64,000 nt of DNA, from assembly GCF_030504645.1 (NCBI RefSeq), contig NZ_JAUKWQ010000015.1, forward strand, positions 58,631 through 122,630, read 5' to 3'. The notes under the pieces were generated by a model, which saw only the letters and a list, made by a program, of their open reading frames with translations, was not told the origin of the DNA and did no database searches. Position numbers and translations under genes: made by a program. Shown here piece after piece: positions 9,657-18,757 of this stretch. Source of the DNA: Rhizobium oryzicola (GTDB taxonomy: Bacteria; Pseudomonadota; Alphaproteobacteria; Rhizobiales; Rhizobiaceae). Every line of letters starts with the position of its first letter. Position 1 is the stretch's first letter.

Positions 9657-10027
9657 CTACACCCACTCAACGAAGACAGATTCGCCATCGCTTTCGACCT
9701 CAGCATGCTTATCCAAAAAGCCGTGCCGAATACCGTTGAGGACCGCTCCACATGAGCAGGAGCCAGATCCAAGCGGAATGTCGCCACCGCGCTCCCAATG
9801 CGCAGCCGAATCTTCGAACGGCTGACCAACCGGACGGAATGGACGTTGGTCAGATGGGGAAACAGCGGAGGGCGTTCCACCACGGCAAGCTGGTTAATGC
9901 CGATAACCTGGTTCCAATCTCCCATCCCCGCAACGACTGCCCGATCAATGTCCACCGCTTGGCACCGCAGATCGACGATGACGAAGTCATCGCCATTTGC
10001 ATGAATTTTTGCGAAGTTAAACCCCAT
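9657..10027 (-). pseudogene. Diaminopimelate epimerase-like gene, internally deleted and frameshifted
   Basis: The start MGFNFAKIHANGDDFVIVD is the DapF N-terminus (MHxxGNDFVVID in relatives). After GINQLAVVE, near residue 50, the sequence jumps to PLFPHLTNVHSVRLVSRSKIR, which belongs well past the middle of DapF, so roughly 130 residues are missing. A one-base loss at RI/WERGG then shifts the frame. The active-site-like end GSGSCSCGAVLNGIRHGF and a stop at 9657 are read in the second frame. The ATG overlaps the end of the upstream hydrolase by 11 bases, so the intact ancestor was translationally coupled to it. No epimerase can be made. Confidence 0.75.
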
Positions 10028-10817
10028 CTGAGTTTTCCGCGCGTCGGATTGCTTGAACAATGGCTCGCGCAAGCACTTCGGGACCGTTGATATGGGCAAG
10101 ATGGCCAAGTCCAGCGAGGTGGTCTACCGTCCCATTTGGGATGGCGGTTGCGAACCGTTCAAATGCGGTCCCGTAAGGAGCAAGGCCCATATTCTGTTCG
10201 CCAAAAATTAGTGTGATTGAGCACCTGATTTCAGCATAAGCAGCGTAGTTCGGCTCAAATCGATCAATTGCAGACATTTCACTGCCGAGAGGCTCTGCAA
10301 GCCGGCATAGAACAGGCCATACAGGCGTTCGCCGAAGCGCCTCGACATAATCCTGATCAAACCCGGATACGTCACGGTTGATGATTTCAACGGCCCGGTC
10401 GGTGTCACTTTGCGCGAGAGCAGAGAGGATGGGTTGGATTGTCTGCGGTGCAAATGGCCTCGATACTGGCTCATAAGCGGTAAGCGATCGGATCGGCAAA
10501 CCCTTGGCTGCGGTTTCGAGCGCAATGAGACCGCCATAGCTCCAGCCGAATAGATGAACTGGCTCTCCTATCGATTTCACAACCGACGCCAGATCTTCTA
10601 TCTCAGTCCTTACGTCGTAGTTCTCACCAATGGGACGGCTGGGTGTGCGCCCGCGCCTGTTGACAATGAAGATCGGACAGGCCGTATCGAGTGCATCAGC
10701 AACCGGTATCCATGATTGCGCATCCGCCATCACACCTGGAACAATCACCAGAGGCACACCGTTGCCCGGCCCGTCGAAAGTCACTATTCCATCTCTATCT
10801 GTGGCGTTGTAGGTCAC
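10017..10817 (-). CDS. Alpha/beta hydrolase
   Basis: 266 residues of the alpha/beta-hydrolase fold. The nucleophile elbow is GWSYGG (Ser near residue 94), an oxyanion-side VPGVMAD follows strand 3, and a late His lies in GLGHLAHI. It is the middle gene of a three-gene minus-strand unit: an oxidoreductase ends 37 bases upstream, and the decayed dapF-like gene starts inside its last codons. Substrate unknown; an ester or lactone is plausible given the oxidoreductase. Confidence 0.82.
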   Translation of the reverse strand: MTYNATDRDGIVTFDGPGNGVPLVIVPGVMADAQSWIPVADALDTACPIFIVNRRGRTPSRPIGENYDVRTEIEDLASVVKSIGEPVHLFGWSYGGLIALETAAKGLPIRSLTAYEPVSRPFAPQTIQPILSALAQSDTDRAVEIINRDVSGFDQDYVEALRRTPVWPVLCRLAEPLGSEMSAIDRFEPNYAAYAEIRCSITLIFGEQNMGLAPYGTAFERFATAIPNGTVDHLAGLGHLAHINGPEVLARAIVQAIRRAENSDGV

Positions 10818-10854
10818 ATGAATTCCTTGCGTGTGAAAAGTTCTCTATCGGGCA

Positions 10855-11757
10855 TCAACTGGATTTGCCATGGGAGCCAGCCGTCCGCTCTTCGATTGCT
10901 CGAATAACTGCGATCATGTCGTCATCACCTAATCCAAGCGCCTCAGTCTCTGCATAAAGCGCGAGGGACGCCTGCATGAGCGGCAATGAGGTCGCCGCAT
11001 CTCGGGCAGCCTCCATGACCAATCGGCTGTTCTTCAAGACATCGGTAATGGCAGCTTGGCGCGTGAAGTCGCCGCAAACCAATTTCGAAATCTTGATGCG
11101 TGACACATCGCTGGCCATTGGACCCTCATCAAGGATGGCGGCAAATTGCGTGAGGTCGAGATTATGCGACTTTGCAAAATGGGTTGCCTCTGCAAGTCCC
11201 GTCACCAGCGTGATCAAGCAGACGTTCACGGCAAGCTTCATCCGCAGCGCGGCAGGAATAGCCCCGCACTCGAAAACTTGTCGGCACATTGGTGCCAGTA
11301 AAGGTCTCACTGCGACAACATCATCGGCGTCACCAGCAAGCATCGCCACGAGTTGTCCTGCTTCCGCCGGCTTGCGAGAGCCAGACACTGGTGCTTCCAC
11401 ATAGACACCTCCAACTGCGTGGATGTCGTCACTCAAACATCGTGAATAGTCCGGCGACATAGTCCCCATCGAAACGATTGCTTTCCCGCACACTCGCGCT
11501 GCAAAATCGTGACCGCCGCGGGCGAGGACTGCATCCATTGCCTGTTCGTCGGCAAGCATCAAAATGACTGTCCGGCAGCGCGCGAACACATCAATGGGGT
11601 GATCCACTACCCTTGCTCCTGCTGCCGCCAAGTTGTCGCTCCGATGCTTCGAGCGATTCCAAACGACAAGTGGCGTTCCTGCTTTGAGGAGGTTGAGTGC
11701 CATCGGCGTGCCCATCGTGCCGAGGCCTATAAAGCCGATCTCGATTGTAGCGGTCAT
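10855..11757 (-). CDS. NAD(P)-dependent oxidoreductase, 3-hydroxyisobutyrate dehydrogenase family
   Basis: 300 residues. The N-terminal Rossmann domain has the family start IGFIGLGTMGTPMALNLLKAG (glycine-rich dinucleotide loop). The substrate motif is EAPVSGSRKPAEAGQL, and the catalytic Lys lies in the LRMKLAVN helix of the C-terminal all-helical domain. Relatives oxidise beta-hydroxyacids or reduce the semialdehydes (MmsB, GarR, glyoxylate reductases). It is the first gene of the unit with the hydrolase and the broken dapF-like gene, which suggests a small catabolic pathway now incomplete. Confidence 0.86.
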   Translation of the reverse strand: MTATIEIGFIGLGTMGTPMALNLLKAGTPLVVWNRSKHRSDNLAAAGARVVDHPIDVFARCRTVILMLADEQAMDAVLARGGHDFAARVCGKAIVSMGTMSPDYSRCLSDDIHAVGGVYVEAPVSGSRKPAEAGQLVAMLAGDADDVVAVRPLLAPMCRQVFECGAIPAALRMKLAVNVCLITLVTGLAEATHFAKSHNLDLTQFAAILDEGPMASDVSRIKISKLVCGDFTRQAAITDVLKNSRLVMEAARDAATSLPLMQASLALYAETEALGLGDDDMIAVIRAIEERTAGSHGKSS

Positions 11758-12057
11758 GGTAGGATCCTTTTTTCACTTCATCCTACCCGGGACTGAAAGT
11801 TTCGAATATTCAATAAATCATCATGTTCACTTCAATGAAATTGATAAATTTTGTCAGATGTCAGTATTGCCAGTGTCGCCATTGAGTACTTGTAGCTCTA
11901 ACGCCCATACATCGGTGAGCGACGCCGTCGCCGTGTGAGCGAGGCTTCCATAAGATTGGGAACACCCTTCCAACAAGCCATGCTGCGTTTTCTGGCTCAG
12001 GATAATGAGCGCGAGGCACGTAGTGAACTGCTTCTCCTTGTTCTGATCGACTTGCGT
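11758..12057. other. Gene-free stretch upstream of the oxidoreductase
   Basis: 300 AT-richer bases holding the promoter of the minus-strand oxidoreductase operon. A 69-codon plus-strand frame (11935-12144) has no good ribosome binding site and runs into the methyltransferase gene, so it is not called. Confidence 0.45.
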
Positions 12058-12969
12058 CTATCGAAGCTTTATGCTTCTGGTAGCAATAAAGCTCGGGATA
12101 AATTTTTCGATTTCGAACCGTGGATTGGGATGCATTTCCTCTAAGAAGCCAGCGAGCATGAAGCCTGCGGCTAATTGCCCGCCAATCTGGCTCTGCATGT
12201 CATGACCAAAGATGAGTGGTTCGCGCCGGGCCAGCTTGGCTTCTATCTCCGCCTCGTCCAAATCCCTTATATCCGAGTACGGCGTTGGAAAACGAGGACG
12301 TATGAGCCCCTGTTCGGTAAAATGCGGATCTCTGTCGGATATAAATACGGCAGGATTAAAAAAGCTGCTCAATAAGGCCCCACCTTTTCGAAGAACACGG
12401 TAACATTCATTCCACACCGGCTGGATGTCACATACATATTGGTTTGATATTGGGTGTAAGACGAGGTGGAAGGACGCGTCGACAAAACGAGACAGGTCGC
12501 ACATATCCCCCTGTGCAACGACCAGCGGCAGGCCGTCGCGACGTGCAACCATCTCATCCTTGTGAAGCTGCTCCCCCGAGAGATCAAAAACTGTTACGTT
12601 CGCTCCTGCTGCTGCCAACACAGGCGCTTGTTGCCCGCCAGCCGACGCCAGACAAAGAATATCTTTGTTGGTGATATCGCCCAGCCAGTCATGAGGCAGA
12701 GGCGAGGGGGTTAAATGAACCCTCCAGTCACCCTTGCGCGCTGCAGCGATACATTCGCGACTAACCGGTCTCGACCAAGGGCCGTCCTGCTGTGACTGAA
12801 AATCCCAGGCGACGGAATTGTGGTGTTTTACATCAAATATCTTCGGCACGTTATCAACCCTGCTGCTGTCATAATGGTGATAGTCAGAAAAAATAGCGAA
12901 AGACCTCCCCGCCGCCTGTGTTTCGGCTTTGGAGTATGGACCGATCCTCTTCCAATCGGCCTCTATCAT
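12058..12969 (-). CDS. Class I SAM-dependent methyltransferase
   Basis: 303 residues. The core follows the UbiE/Methyltransf_11 pattern: ILCLASAGGQQAPVLAAAGANVTVFDLS (SAM loop, about residues 105-132), GDMCDLS (motif for the adenine pocket) and an RVLRKGGALLSSF strand. The family normally begins near KHHNSVAWDFQSQ, about 48 residues in, so the N-terminal extension is unusual; a GTG in NVPKIFD could be the true start. Substrate unknown. It is divergent from an AraC regulator at 13035. Confidence 0.78.
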   Translation of the reverse strand: MIEADWKRIGPYSKAETQAAGRSFAIFSDYHHYDSSRVDNVPKIFDVKHHNSVAWDFQSQQDGPWSRPVSRECIAAARKGDWRVHLTPSPLPHDWLGDITNKDILCLASAGGQQAPVLAAAGANVTVFDLSGEQLHKDEMVARRDGLPLVVAQGDMCDLSRFVDASFHLVLHPISNQYVCDIQPVWNECYRVLRKGGALLSSFFNPAVFISDRDPHFTEQGLIRPRFPTPYSDIRDLDEAEIEAKLARREPLIFGHDMQSQIGGQLAAGFMLAGFLEEMHPNPRFEIEKFIPSFIATRSIKLR

Positions 12970-13034
12970 GACGTTTTCATCCTTGGTAAAACTACCTCAT
13001 ATTGCGCAAAAAATACCGTGGAATCGCCATAACG

Positions 13035-13820
13035 ATGTCAGCATTGACTCTGCCTTTGATCTCTGAGGTTTCGCAACCTGGATCAATCCTTGCGGTCAAA
13101 TGGGAAGAAGCCGCGGCACGCGAAACGGCAATTCATGCGCATTCGCAAGGCCAACTGATCGGAAGCCTTGCCGGCCTGTTATCCATCGTTACGCCTAGCG
13201 GCTGGTGGATTGTGCCAGCCACACACGCCATCTGGGTTCCACCGCACCTTCCCCATGGCATTCGGTCGCACGGGCCGTTTCGGGGATGGAGCGTTTACGT
13301 GGCCGCCCATACCTGCAATAATTTGCCTCTTCAACCGCTCACGCTACGTGTCACGCCCCTGTTGCGCGAGCTCGTTCACCGAGCAGCTGCATGGAAAAGG
13401 GTCCCAACCACACCCATTGAGTTTCGGTTAGCTCGGGTAATCATTGATGAGATCGCAGGGCTTGACGAAGAGCCTCTTGGCTTGTCTCGGCCAAGTGATG
13501 AACGCCTTTGCCGAATGGTGAACGCTATGCTTGCGGATCTTGCCGATAGTCGTCCGGTAGATGAGTGGGCAGAATGCGTCGGCATGACACCGAGAACATT
13601 GGCACGGCACTTCAGAGAGCAGACCGGGTTGGGAATAGTGGCTTGGCGCCAACGTGCGCGCGTGCTTCGCGCCATTGAAATGCTGGCTATCGGTAAAGAT
13701 GTAACGACAATTGCGATGGACCTCGGTTATGACAACATTAGCGCTTTCATCGCCATGTTTCGGCGAGTGATGGGTGTCACGCCTGGTCATTACCGACGAG
13801 AAGGACGGGAGGCTTCTTAA
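13035..13820 (+). CDS. AraC-family regulator with cupin sensor domain
   Basis: 261 residues from ATG 13035; a TTG at 13002 would add 11. The N-terminal cupin-like domain (IHAHSQGQLIGSLAGLLSI, WVPPHLPHGIRSHG) is followed by two helix-turn-helix units, DEWAECVGMTPRTLARHFRE and TIAMDLGYDNISAFIAMFRR, and the usual GVTPGHYRR end. This layout matches NimR-like regulators that repress an adjacent exporter, but here the divergent neighbour is the methyltransferase. Confidence 0.82.
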   Translation: MSALTLPLISEVSQPGSILAVKWEEAAARETAIHAHSQGQLIGSLAGLLSIVTPSGWWIVPATHAIWVPPHLPHGIRSHGPFRGWSVYVAAHTCNNLPLQPLTLRVTPLLRELVHRAAAWKRVPTTPIEFRLARVIIDEIAGLDEEPLGLSRPSDERLCRMVNAMLADLADSRPVDEWAECVGMTPRTLARHFREQTGLGIVAWRQRARVLRAIEMLAIGKDVTTIAMDLGYDNISAFIAMFRRVMGVTPGHYRREGREAS

Positions 13821-14064
13821 CCAAATTACTACCGGAGGTCTTCAGGTTTGCACTCGGCTGCGGAACCACCTTTATGTCCGATTTTTACGGAGTTCGACCA
13901 ACGCTGTCGATTGCGAAACTCCCGTTTAAGCTCGTCCAATCAGGCTGAGGTTGAAAGCGTCGTTTCTAGCCGTTCCCCGATTGACACGCTCTCGTTCAGC
14001 GACGATGGGAGGCGTAGCTAGCAACGCAAATAATATCCGTTTGTCTGCGTTTGCAACAACGCCG

Positions 14065-14871
14065 TCAGGTGCCCTGCCAAAGGTTGTAGAAGTGATGAAG
14101 CGGTCCATGCCCATGCCCTACATCCAGTTTGCCACTCGCTAATAACGCCTCGTGCATGTAACCTTTCGCTCGTCGAACACTTTCCGGGACATCATTCGAG
14201 GGCAGGGACGCTGCGATCGCAGCCGAGAGAGTGCACCCCGTACCGTGATCATTGTCGGTCGAGATGCGCGGTGCTGATAGTTCGATCGTGTTTTTACCAT
14301 CGTGAAGAAAATCGACGCTTTGATCCGTACCTGCCAAGTGCCCTCCTTTTATCAGCACCCACTCCGATCCAAGTCGCGCGAGGTCACTCGCGCGTTCCTT
14401 CATCTCAGCGATTGACCATGATGTCTCAATGCCGAGTAGAACAGCAGCCTCTGGGAGGTTTGGCGTGATCACTGTCGCCAGCGGTATCAACAAATCGCGG
14501 ACGGACGCGACAGCCTCTGGATCAAGAAGGTGGTGGCCGCTTTTCGCGACCATAACGGGGTCAAGAACGATATTGTGCGGCCGATGGTGACGCAGTCTTG
14601 CGGCGATTGCTTCAGCAATAGCCGCATTGGCCACCATTCCAATTTTGACAGCATCAATCCGCACGTCGTCGAAAACTGCATCGATTTGCTCAGCCACGAA
14701 TTGCGGCTCAAGCGCGACAAACGACCGTACGCCTTGAGTGTTCTGCGCGACCACCGCGGTAATTACGGACGTCGCGTATACGCCAAGTGCTGAGAATGTC
14801 TTGATGTCGGCCTGTATTCCCGCACCGCCTGAGGGATCGGTTCCCGCTATAGTAAGCACATTTGCAATCAT
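14065..14871 (-). CDS. thiD: Hydroxymethylpyrimidine / phosphomethylpyrimidine kinase
   Basis: 268 residues of the ribokinase-like ThiD family. TIAGTDPSGGAGIQADIKTFSA is the substrate-binding start, VLDPVMVAKSG the magnesium/ATP region and DNDHGTGCTLSAAIA the anion hole with the catalytic Asp/Cys signature. It phosphorylates HMP and HMP-P to HMP-PP for thiamine synthesis in the cytosol. Its ATG overlaps the stop of the Nudix gene (ATGA), and both lie downstream of a TPP riboswitch, so expression should drop when TPP is plentiful. Confidence 0.93.
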   Translation of the reverse strand: MIANVLTIAGTDPSGGAGIQADIKTFSALGVYATSVITAVVAQNTQGVRSFVALEPQFVAEQIDAVFDDVRIDAVKIGMVANAAIAEAIAARLRHHRPHNIVLDPVMVAKSGHHLLDPEAVASVRDLLIPLATVITPNLPEAAVLLGIETSWSIAEMKERASDLARLGSEWVLIKGGHLAGTDQSVDFLHDGKNTIELSAPRISTDNDHGTGCTLSAAIAASLPSNDVPESVRRAKGYMHEALLASGKLDVGHGHGPLHHFYNLWQGT

Positions 14872-15344
14872 TCTTTGCACTCCCGCGAAGCAATCGCCAC
14901 GCCCAGTCTAGCGACGGAAGCCACGTCCATACTCAGCGCCAAATCCGCCTCTTCCAGCTCTTCAAGAGAAAACCACTGGGCTTCGAGTGCATCGTCTCCG
15001 GCGACGGGTGTTCCGGTGTGCCATTCGCACAGCACCGCGATGAGAATATAGTGGCTGCGGAGCCTGCCTTGTTCATCGTGATCAAAAGCATCGACTGCCG
15101 TGAGAACACGAAGCGGCTTTGCGATCACGCGAGTTTCCTCGAGAAGTTCTCGCACGACAGCATCATTGATCGTTTCACCATTCTCGATTTTTCCTCCTGG
15201 GAAACCCCATTTCCCAGCGTCAGGCATGTTTGCTCGCCTGACCAGCAGGACGTAGCCTTCGCGTAATACCACCGCGATCGTTGCAGCTATCGGCCTCTGA
15301 TAGGGTTGCGACTCTCTTTGAGCCACAGGTGAAAATAATGACAT
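14868..15344 (-). CDS. Nudix hydrolase in a TPP-riboswitch operon
   Basis: 158 residues. The Nudix box GKIENGETINDAVVRELLEE fits GX5EX7REUXEEXGU except that the final Gly is Arg (EETRV). The first gene after the TPP riboswitch and overlapping thiD by four bases, it probably acts on a thiamine-related diphosphate. Known precedents are NudJ/YmfB on HMP-PP and TPP, and Nudix proteins that remove damaged thiamine diphosphates. The substrate is inferred from context only. Confidence 0.85.
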   Translation of the reverse strand: MSLFSPVAQRESQPYQRPIAATIAVVLREGYVLLVRRANMPDAGKWGFPGGKIENGETINDAVVRELLEETRVIAKPLRVLTAVDAFDHDEQGRLRSHYILIAVLCEWHTGTPVAGDDALEAQWFSLEELEEADLALSMDVASVARLGVAIASRECKE

Positions 15345-15396
15345 TGTGGGTGGCCTCTTAGTTGAGGCCGACGAAGGATAGAGCAGAACAAATCAG

Positions 15397-15495
15397 ACCT
15401 GTCCCTTCGCCGGCATTATCCGGATCAGGTTCAAAGGGTCACTGCGCTACTTTACCAGCAGTATCTCAGCCCCTTGCCAGGGCACCCCTCGGTGA
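15397..15495 (-). ncRNA. TPP riboswitch (THI element)
   Basis: On the minus strand the conserved parts are in order: GGGGTGCC, GGGGCTGAGA (pyrimidine-binding arm), a variable stem, CCCTTTGAACCTGATCC and GGATAATGCCGGCGAAGGGA (pyrophosphate arm). It lies about 55 bases before the Nudix ATG at 15344, so TPP binding would lower expression of Nudix-thiD, in proteobacteria usually by hiding the ribosome binding site. Confidence 0.95.
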
Positions 15496-15648
15496 GCACC
15501 GAAACTACATGAAATCGAAACAATTCGCACGAACTATTCCGCATAGCCAGCGTCGAGAAGACGTGAAAATTGGTTCATCTCCTCCGGCGATCGGCAACCT
15601 CTACGACCTTCGTACAAACTGGCTACCATGCGACAGCCCGGTGAGACA

Positions 15649-16578
15649 TTACCTCAATTCCTTGGTAAAAGATGACTTCTCCGATCCGTTGGCAAAAACG
15701 CGGTCCGGCCATGGGTTTCTCCCGTCCCGAAGCCATAGCAAGGTGTCGAGCCAAAAACCGCTTGCGTGGCTGTCGTGAAACAGGCCGAAGTGACCAATCG
15801 AAGCGCGACCATAATCTGCGGGTTCAAGCATGACTGTCGTTTTTCGAGATCCTGAAAAGTAAGCGAGTGTGCGCCGGACCGCATCCGGCGTGCCAAGCTC
15901 ATCGTCAGAAACGGTGAGTGCGAGAATCTCCGCCTTTACCGATGCGAAGCGCTGCATCACCTCCTGCCGGTCTCGACGCGGATGACTTGTTTCGAAGCGA
16001 GGGCCTCGAAAGCTCCATTCATAGGCGACGCCAGCTGGAAGATCTTCAAGCCAGCCAAGTCGTTTACCAGGAAAATATCCAAAGCCCGCTGTTATGATCG
16101 GCATCATTACGTGCCATTTCCAGAACAGTGCGCGCCGCCGCTTGCTAGCATAATCGCCCCACCATGCATATTGGGCTCCAACCGTGAGGGCCCGCTCGAC
16201 AAGTGGGGCGCTTTTTGCCAGCCCTATCAGAAAACCGCCAATGCTATGGCCGACCACCAGAATCGGATTGTTGCCCTCTTTTCCTTCCATAAACCGCAAG
16301 GCGGCATCGAAATCGAGTTCGCCCCAGTCTCGCCAGCGATAGCCGCATCCCCGCAGTTTCGACGGGCGTGATCGGCCTATACCTCGATAATCGTATGTGA
16401 GGACATCAAAGCCGTGTCCGGCCAGAAATGCTGCGTACCGGTGATAGTAGCGCGCAGCTACTCCGGTGGCCGGATTAATGATGACCCTACCAAGTGCCGC
16501 TGAGTGCGACAGCCACAGGTCGCCCGCAAGCCTCGTCCCGTCTATGCAGATGATTTCGACGGATTGAATATGTGACAT
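15649..16578 (-). CDS. Alpha/beta hydrolase (serine aminopeptidase-like)
   Basis: 309 residues. The GHSIGG nucleophile elbow is near residue 110, the YDYRGIGRS motif follows strand 4, and a C-terminal Asp (VSDDELGTP) and His (GHFGLFHD) complete a plausible triad. The family is usually annotated as alpha/beta hydrolase or S33-like. It is divergent from a TetR regulator, with a palindromic operator between them, so it is probably the regulated target. Substrate unknown. Confidence 0.82.
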   Translation of the reverse strand: MSHIQSVEIICIDGTRLAGDLWLSHSAALGRVIINPATGVAARYYHRYAAFLAGHGFDVLTYDYRGIGRSRPSKLRGCGYRWRDWGELDFDAALRFMEGKEGNNPILVVGHSIGGFLIGLAKSAPLVERALTVGAQYAWWGDYASKRRRALFWKWHVMMPIITAGFGYFPGKRLGWLEDLPAGVAYEWSFRGPRFETSHPRRDRQEVMQRFASVKAEILALTVSDDELGTPDAVRRTLAYFSGSRKTTVMLEPADYGRASIGHFGLFHDSHASGFWLDTLLWLRDGRNPWPDRVFANGSEKSSFTKELR

Positions 16579-16635
16579 ATGGACGACCCGGGCTATTCAG
16601 CTTCTGGAAGAGATATAAGTCGCCCGATACCTTGT

Positions 16636-16657
16636 GTATATTCACTAGTGAGTATAC
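16636..16657. promoter_or_regulatory. Palindromic operator for the TetR regulator
   Basis: A 22-bp inverted repeat, 10 of 11 pairs matching, centred on TTCACTAGTGA with GTATA/TATAC arms. It lies 8 bases before the tetR ATG and in the gap to the divergent hydrolase, as expected for an autoregulated TetR site. The symmetry is seen; binding is inferred. Confidence 0.7.
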
Positions 16658-16665
16658 TAAACGTC

Positions 16666-17247
16666 ATGCCCCAACGAAACGAAACGACCAAAGATCGTAT
16701 CATAAGCGCTGCTGCCGAGCTATTTTACAGGGAAGGCATTCACGCGGTGAGCGTGGATGCGATTGCAGAAAAAGCACAAGTTACCAAGCGTGGCCTTTAT
16801 TACCACTTCCGCAGCAAGGACGATTTGATCGCTGCCTATCTGGAAATGCGTGATCAACCCAACCTGGAGGCATTCCAGCGTTGGTTTGCCGACGCTGAAG
16901 GCGATCTTCCAGCAAAGATCCAAGCTATCTTTCGAAAACTTGCGAAAGCGGCGGGGCAGACGGGTTGGAAAGGCTGTGGTTTTCTGCGTACTTCCGTTGA
17001 GCTTGTACAGACACCGGGACATCCTGCCATCATTGCCGGTCGTAGACATAAGACGAAAGTTGAGGACTGGCTATGTCTTATCGTTGGTGAACTCCATGCA
17101 CCTCAGGAAGCCCGCAAGATCGCCAAACAAATAATTCTGCTCCTCGACGGAGCATTTGCGGTCGTGCTGCTCCATCGGGACCCGTCCTATATGGAAAGCG
17201 CGGGCGAGGCTGCGGTAACTCTCCTCAGAGCCGCGACCCGAGACTGA
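16666..17247 (+). CDS. TetR-family repressor
   Basis: 193 residues from ATG 16666; an in-frame upstream start would run through the operator. The helix-turn-helix is at about 12-55 (AELFYREGIHAVSVDAIAEK, VTKRGLYYHFRSKDDLI), and the ligand domain contains the GCGFLRTSVEL segment seen in the TetR group next to hydrolases and oxidoreductases. Its last 23 bases overlap the 3' end of the convergent MocR gene. Confidence 0.88.
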   Translation: MPQRNETTKDRIISAAAELFYREGIHAVSVDAIAEKAQVTKRGLYYHFRSKDDLIAAYLEMRDQPNLEAFQRWFADAEGDLPAKIQAIFRKLAKAAGQTGWKGCGFLRTSVELVQTPGHPAIIAGRRHKTKVEDWLCLIVGELHAPQEARKIAKQIILLLDGAFAVVLLHRDPSYMESAGEAAVTLLRAATRD

Positions 17248-18688
17248 TTTGCGTAACTTCGCCAACTACCCGTTGCAATGTCTCCCAAGAGGTTTGAGCT
17301 GTCTGCTGCGTGATGTTTGTGACCCCCAGTAGAAGGCCGGGCCGGGAACGGGGCTTATCCGCATACCAACTCGATAGGGGTGAGGGGGCCAGCCCAACAG
17401 CGCGTGCGCGGCGGACAATGGCAGCGTCGTCGACAGCCTCCGGAAGACCGATAACGAGTGCTAGTCCGCCCCCGTTCAGATCTTCGGTCATGGTCCCGGC
17501 AATTCGGCTTAGAATGGCGCTACGCTCCGCATATAGTCGGCGCACCTTTCGCAAGTGGCGAAGGAAATGTCCTTCGGCGAGGAAGGAGGCGACTGCGATC
17601 TGCACCACCGCTGCTGGAGCAGGCGACAGAAACATTGCGCGGCGGAGAATTCGGTCCAATAGCCGGGGAGGTGCCACGAGAAAACCCAGCCTCAGCGCTG
17701 GGCTGATCGTTTTACTGAAGGTCCCTACGTGAATGACACGCTCGTCGGCATCGAGCGAGGCCAGTGCGGGCGCGGCGCGTCCTTTTAGCTGCAACTCCCC
17801 TAAATAATCGTCCTCAATGATGAAAGCATCTGAGGCAGCCGACCAGTCGAGGAGCGCACGACGGCGTGCGAGTGACATAGTCATTCCCAAAGGTGCCTGC
17901 TGCCCTGGGGTTACGACCGCGAGCGTTGCGTCTGGCGCAGTCGCCATTCCGAATCCCACGTCCAAGCCTTCGCCGTCAACCGGAATAGGCACTTCGGTTA
18001 TTCCTTTCAGCGCAAGGGCCGCCCGCGTCAATGGATAGCCAGGATCCTCAACCCAGGCCTTACTCGTGCCAAGTGCAACCGCATCGATGATCAGACCGAG
18101 CGCTGCAGTGAACCCTGTCGTGATAAAGATTTGCTCCTCGTGACATACGATGGAACGGGCCACGGCAAGATAGGCCGCGATTTCGCGGCGCAGACCAAGT
18201 TCACCGCGTGGGTCCGGATAGCTGAGCGGAAGGCGACCGGCTTTTCGGCTGGCCTGTACCAGCAGCCGCGACCAAGTCGTCGCGGGAAAAGCATCCTCTG
18301 CTGGCACTCCCAGCTGAAAAACACGCGGAGGGGCACCAGGCGCGCTCATCCCGAGCGATAAGAATGGGTCATGGGGGTTCATCAGGCGAGCAACTGGAGC
18401 CCGGGATGGAAGGTGATCGCTGACCCGTGTCCCAGCCGGGCCGTGACTGACTAGTAGTTGCTTATCGATCAGCCGATCGTAGGCGACTTTGATCGTTCCA
18501 CGAGCGATCCCGAGCTGGCTTGCCAGGTCGCGCCACGATGGCAGTCGTGCACCCGCCGATAGCCGACCGTCCATAATGGCGGTCTCGATCGACTGGGTCA
18601 GTTGGTCCGCAAGCGTTTTTTCCGAATTTCGGTCGATTGTGAACGTGAGCGGTTGGCTATCGATATATGGTACAGTCTTTTTACTCAA
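17225..18688 (-). CDS. MocR/PdxR-family regulator (GntR helix-turn-helix fused to aminotransferase fold)
   Basis: 487 residues, normal MocR size. The N-terminal GntR winged helix (about 20-90, LSAGARLPSWRDLASQLGIA and RGTIKVAYDRL) is joined by a linker to a fold-type I aminotransferase domain. The PLP lysine sits in HVGTFSKTISPALRLGF. The conserved Pro-Ser-His-Gln loop reads TPGQQAPLG here, an altered contact. Such proteins use PLP or an aldimine as effector. It is divergent from the NAD-dependent epimerase gene, the likely target. Confidence 0.88.
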   Translation of the reverse strand: MSKKTVPYIDSQPLTFTIDRNSEKTLADQLTQSIETAIMDGRLSAGARLPSWRDLASQLGIARGTIKVAYDRLIDKQLLVSHGPAGTRVSDHLPSRAPVARLMNPHDPFLSLGMSAPGAPPRVFQLGVPAEDAFPATTWSRLLVQASRKAGRLPLSYPDPRGELGLRREIAAYLAVARSIVCHEEQIFITTGFTAALGLIIDAVALGTSKAWVEDPGYPLTRAALALKGITEVPIPVDGEGLDVGFGMATAPDATLAVVTPGQQAPLGMTMSLARRRALLDWSAASDAFIIEDDYLGELQLKGRAAPALASLDADERVIHVGTFSKTISPALRLGFLVAPPRLLDRILRRAMFLSPAPAAVVQIAVASFLAEGHFLRHLRKVRRLYAERSAILSRIAGTMTEDLNGGGLALVIGLPEAVDDAAIVRRARAVGLAPSPLSSWYADKPRSRPGLLLGVTNITQQTAQTSWETLQRVVGEVTQISLGSRL

Positions 18689-18757
18689 TCTCGGTCCTTT
18701 TCAGTGGATGGTAACAGGCGCAAATTGCTTGGACAACAATGAATGAGGAAGTTTTTC

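Noticed and set aside
11935..12144. 69-codon plus-strand frame after the oxidoreductase
   Set aside because: No ribosome binding site, no recognisable pattern, and it overlaps the methyltransferase 3' end.
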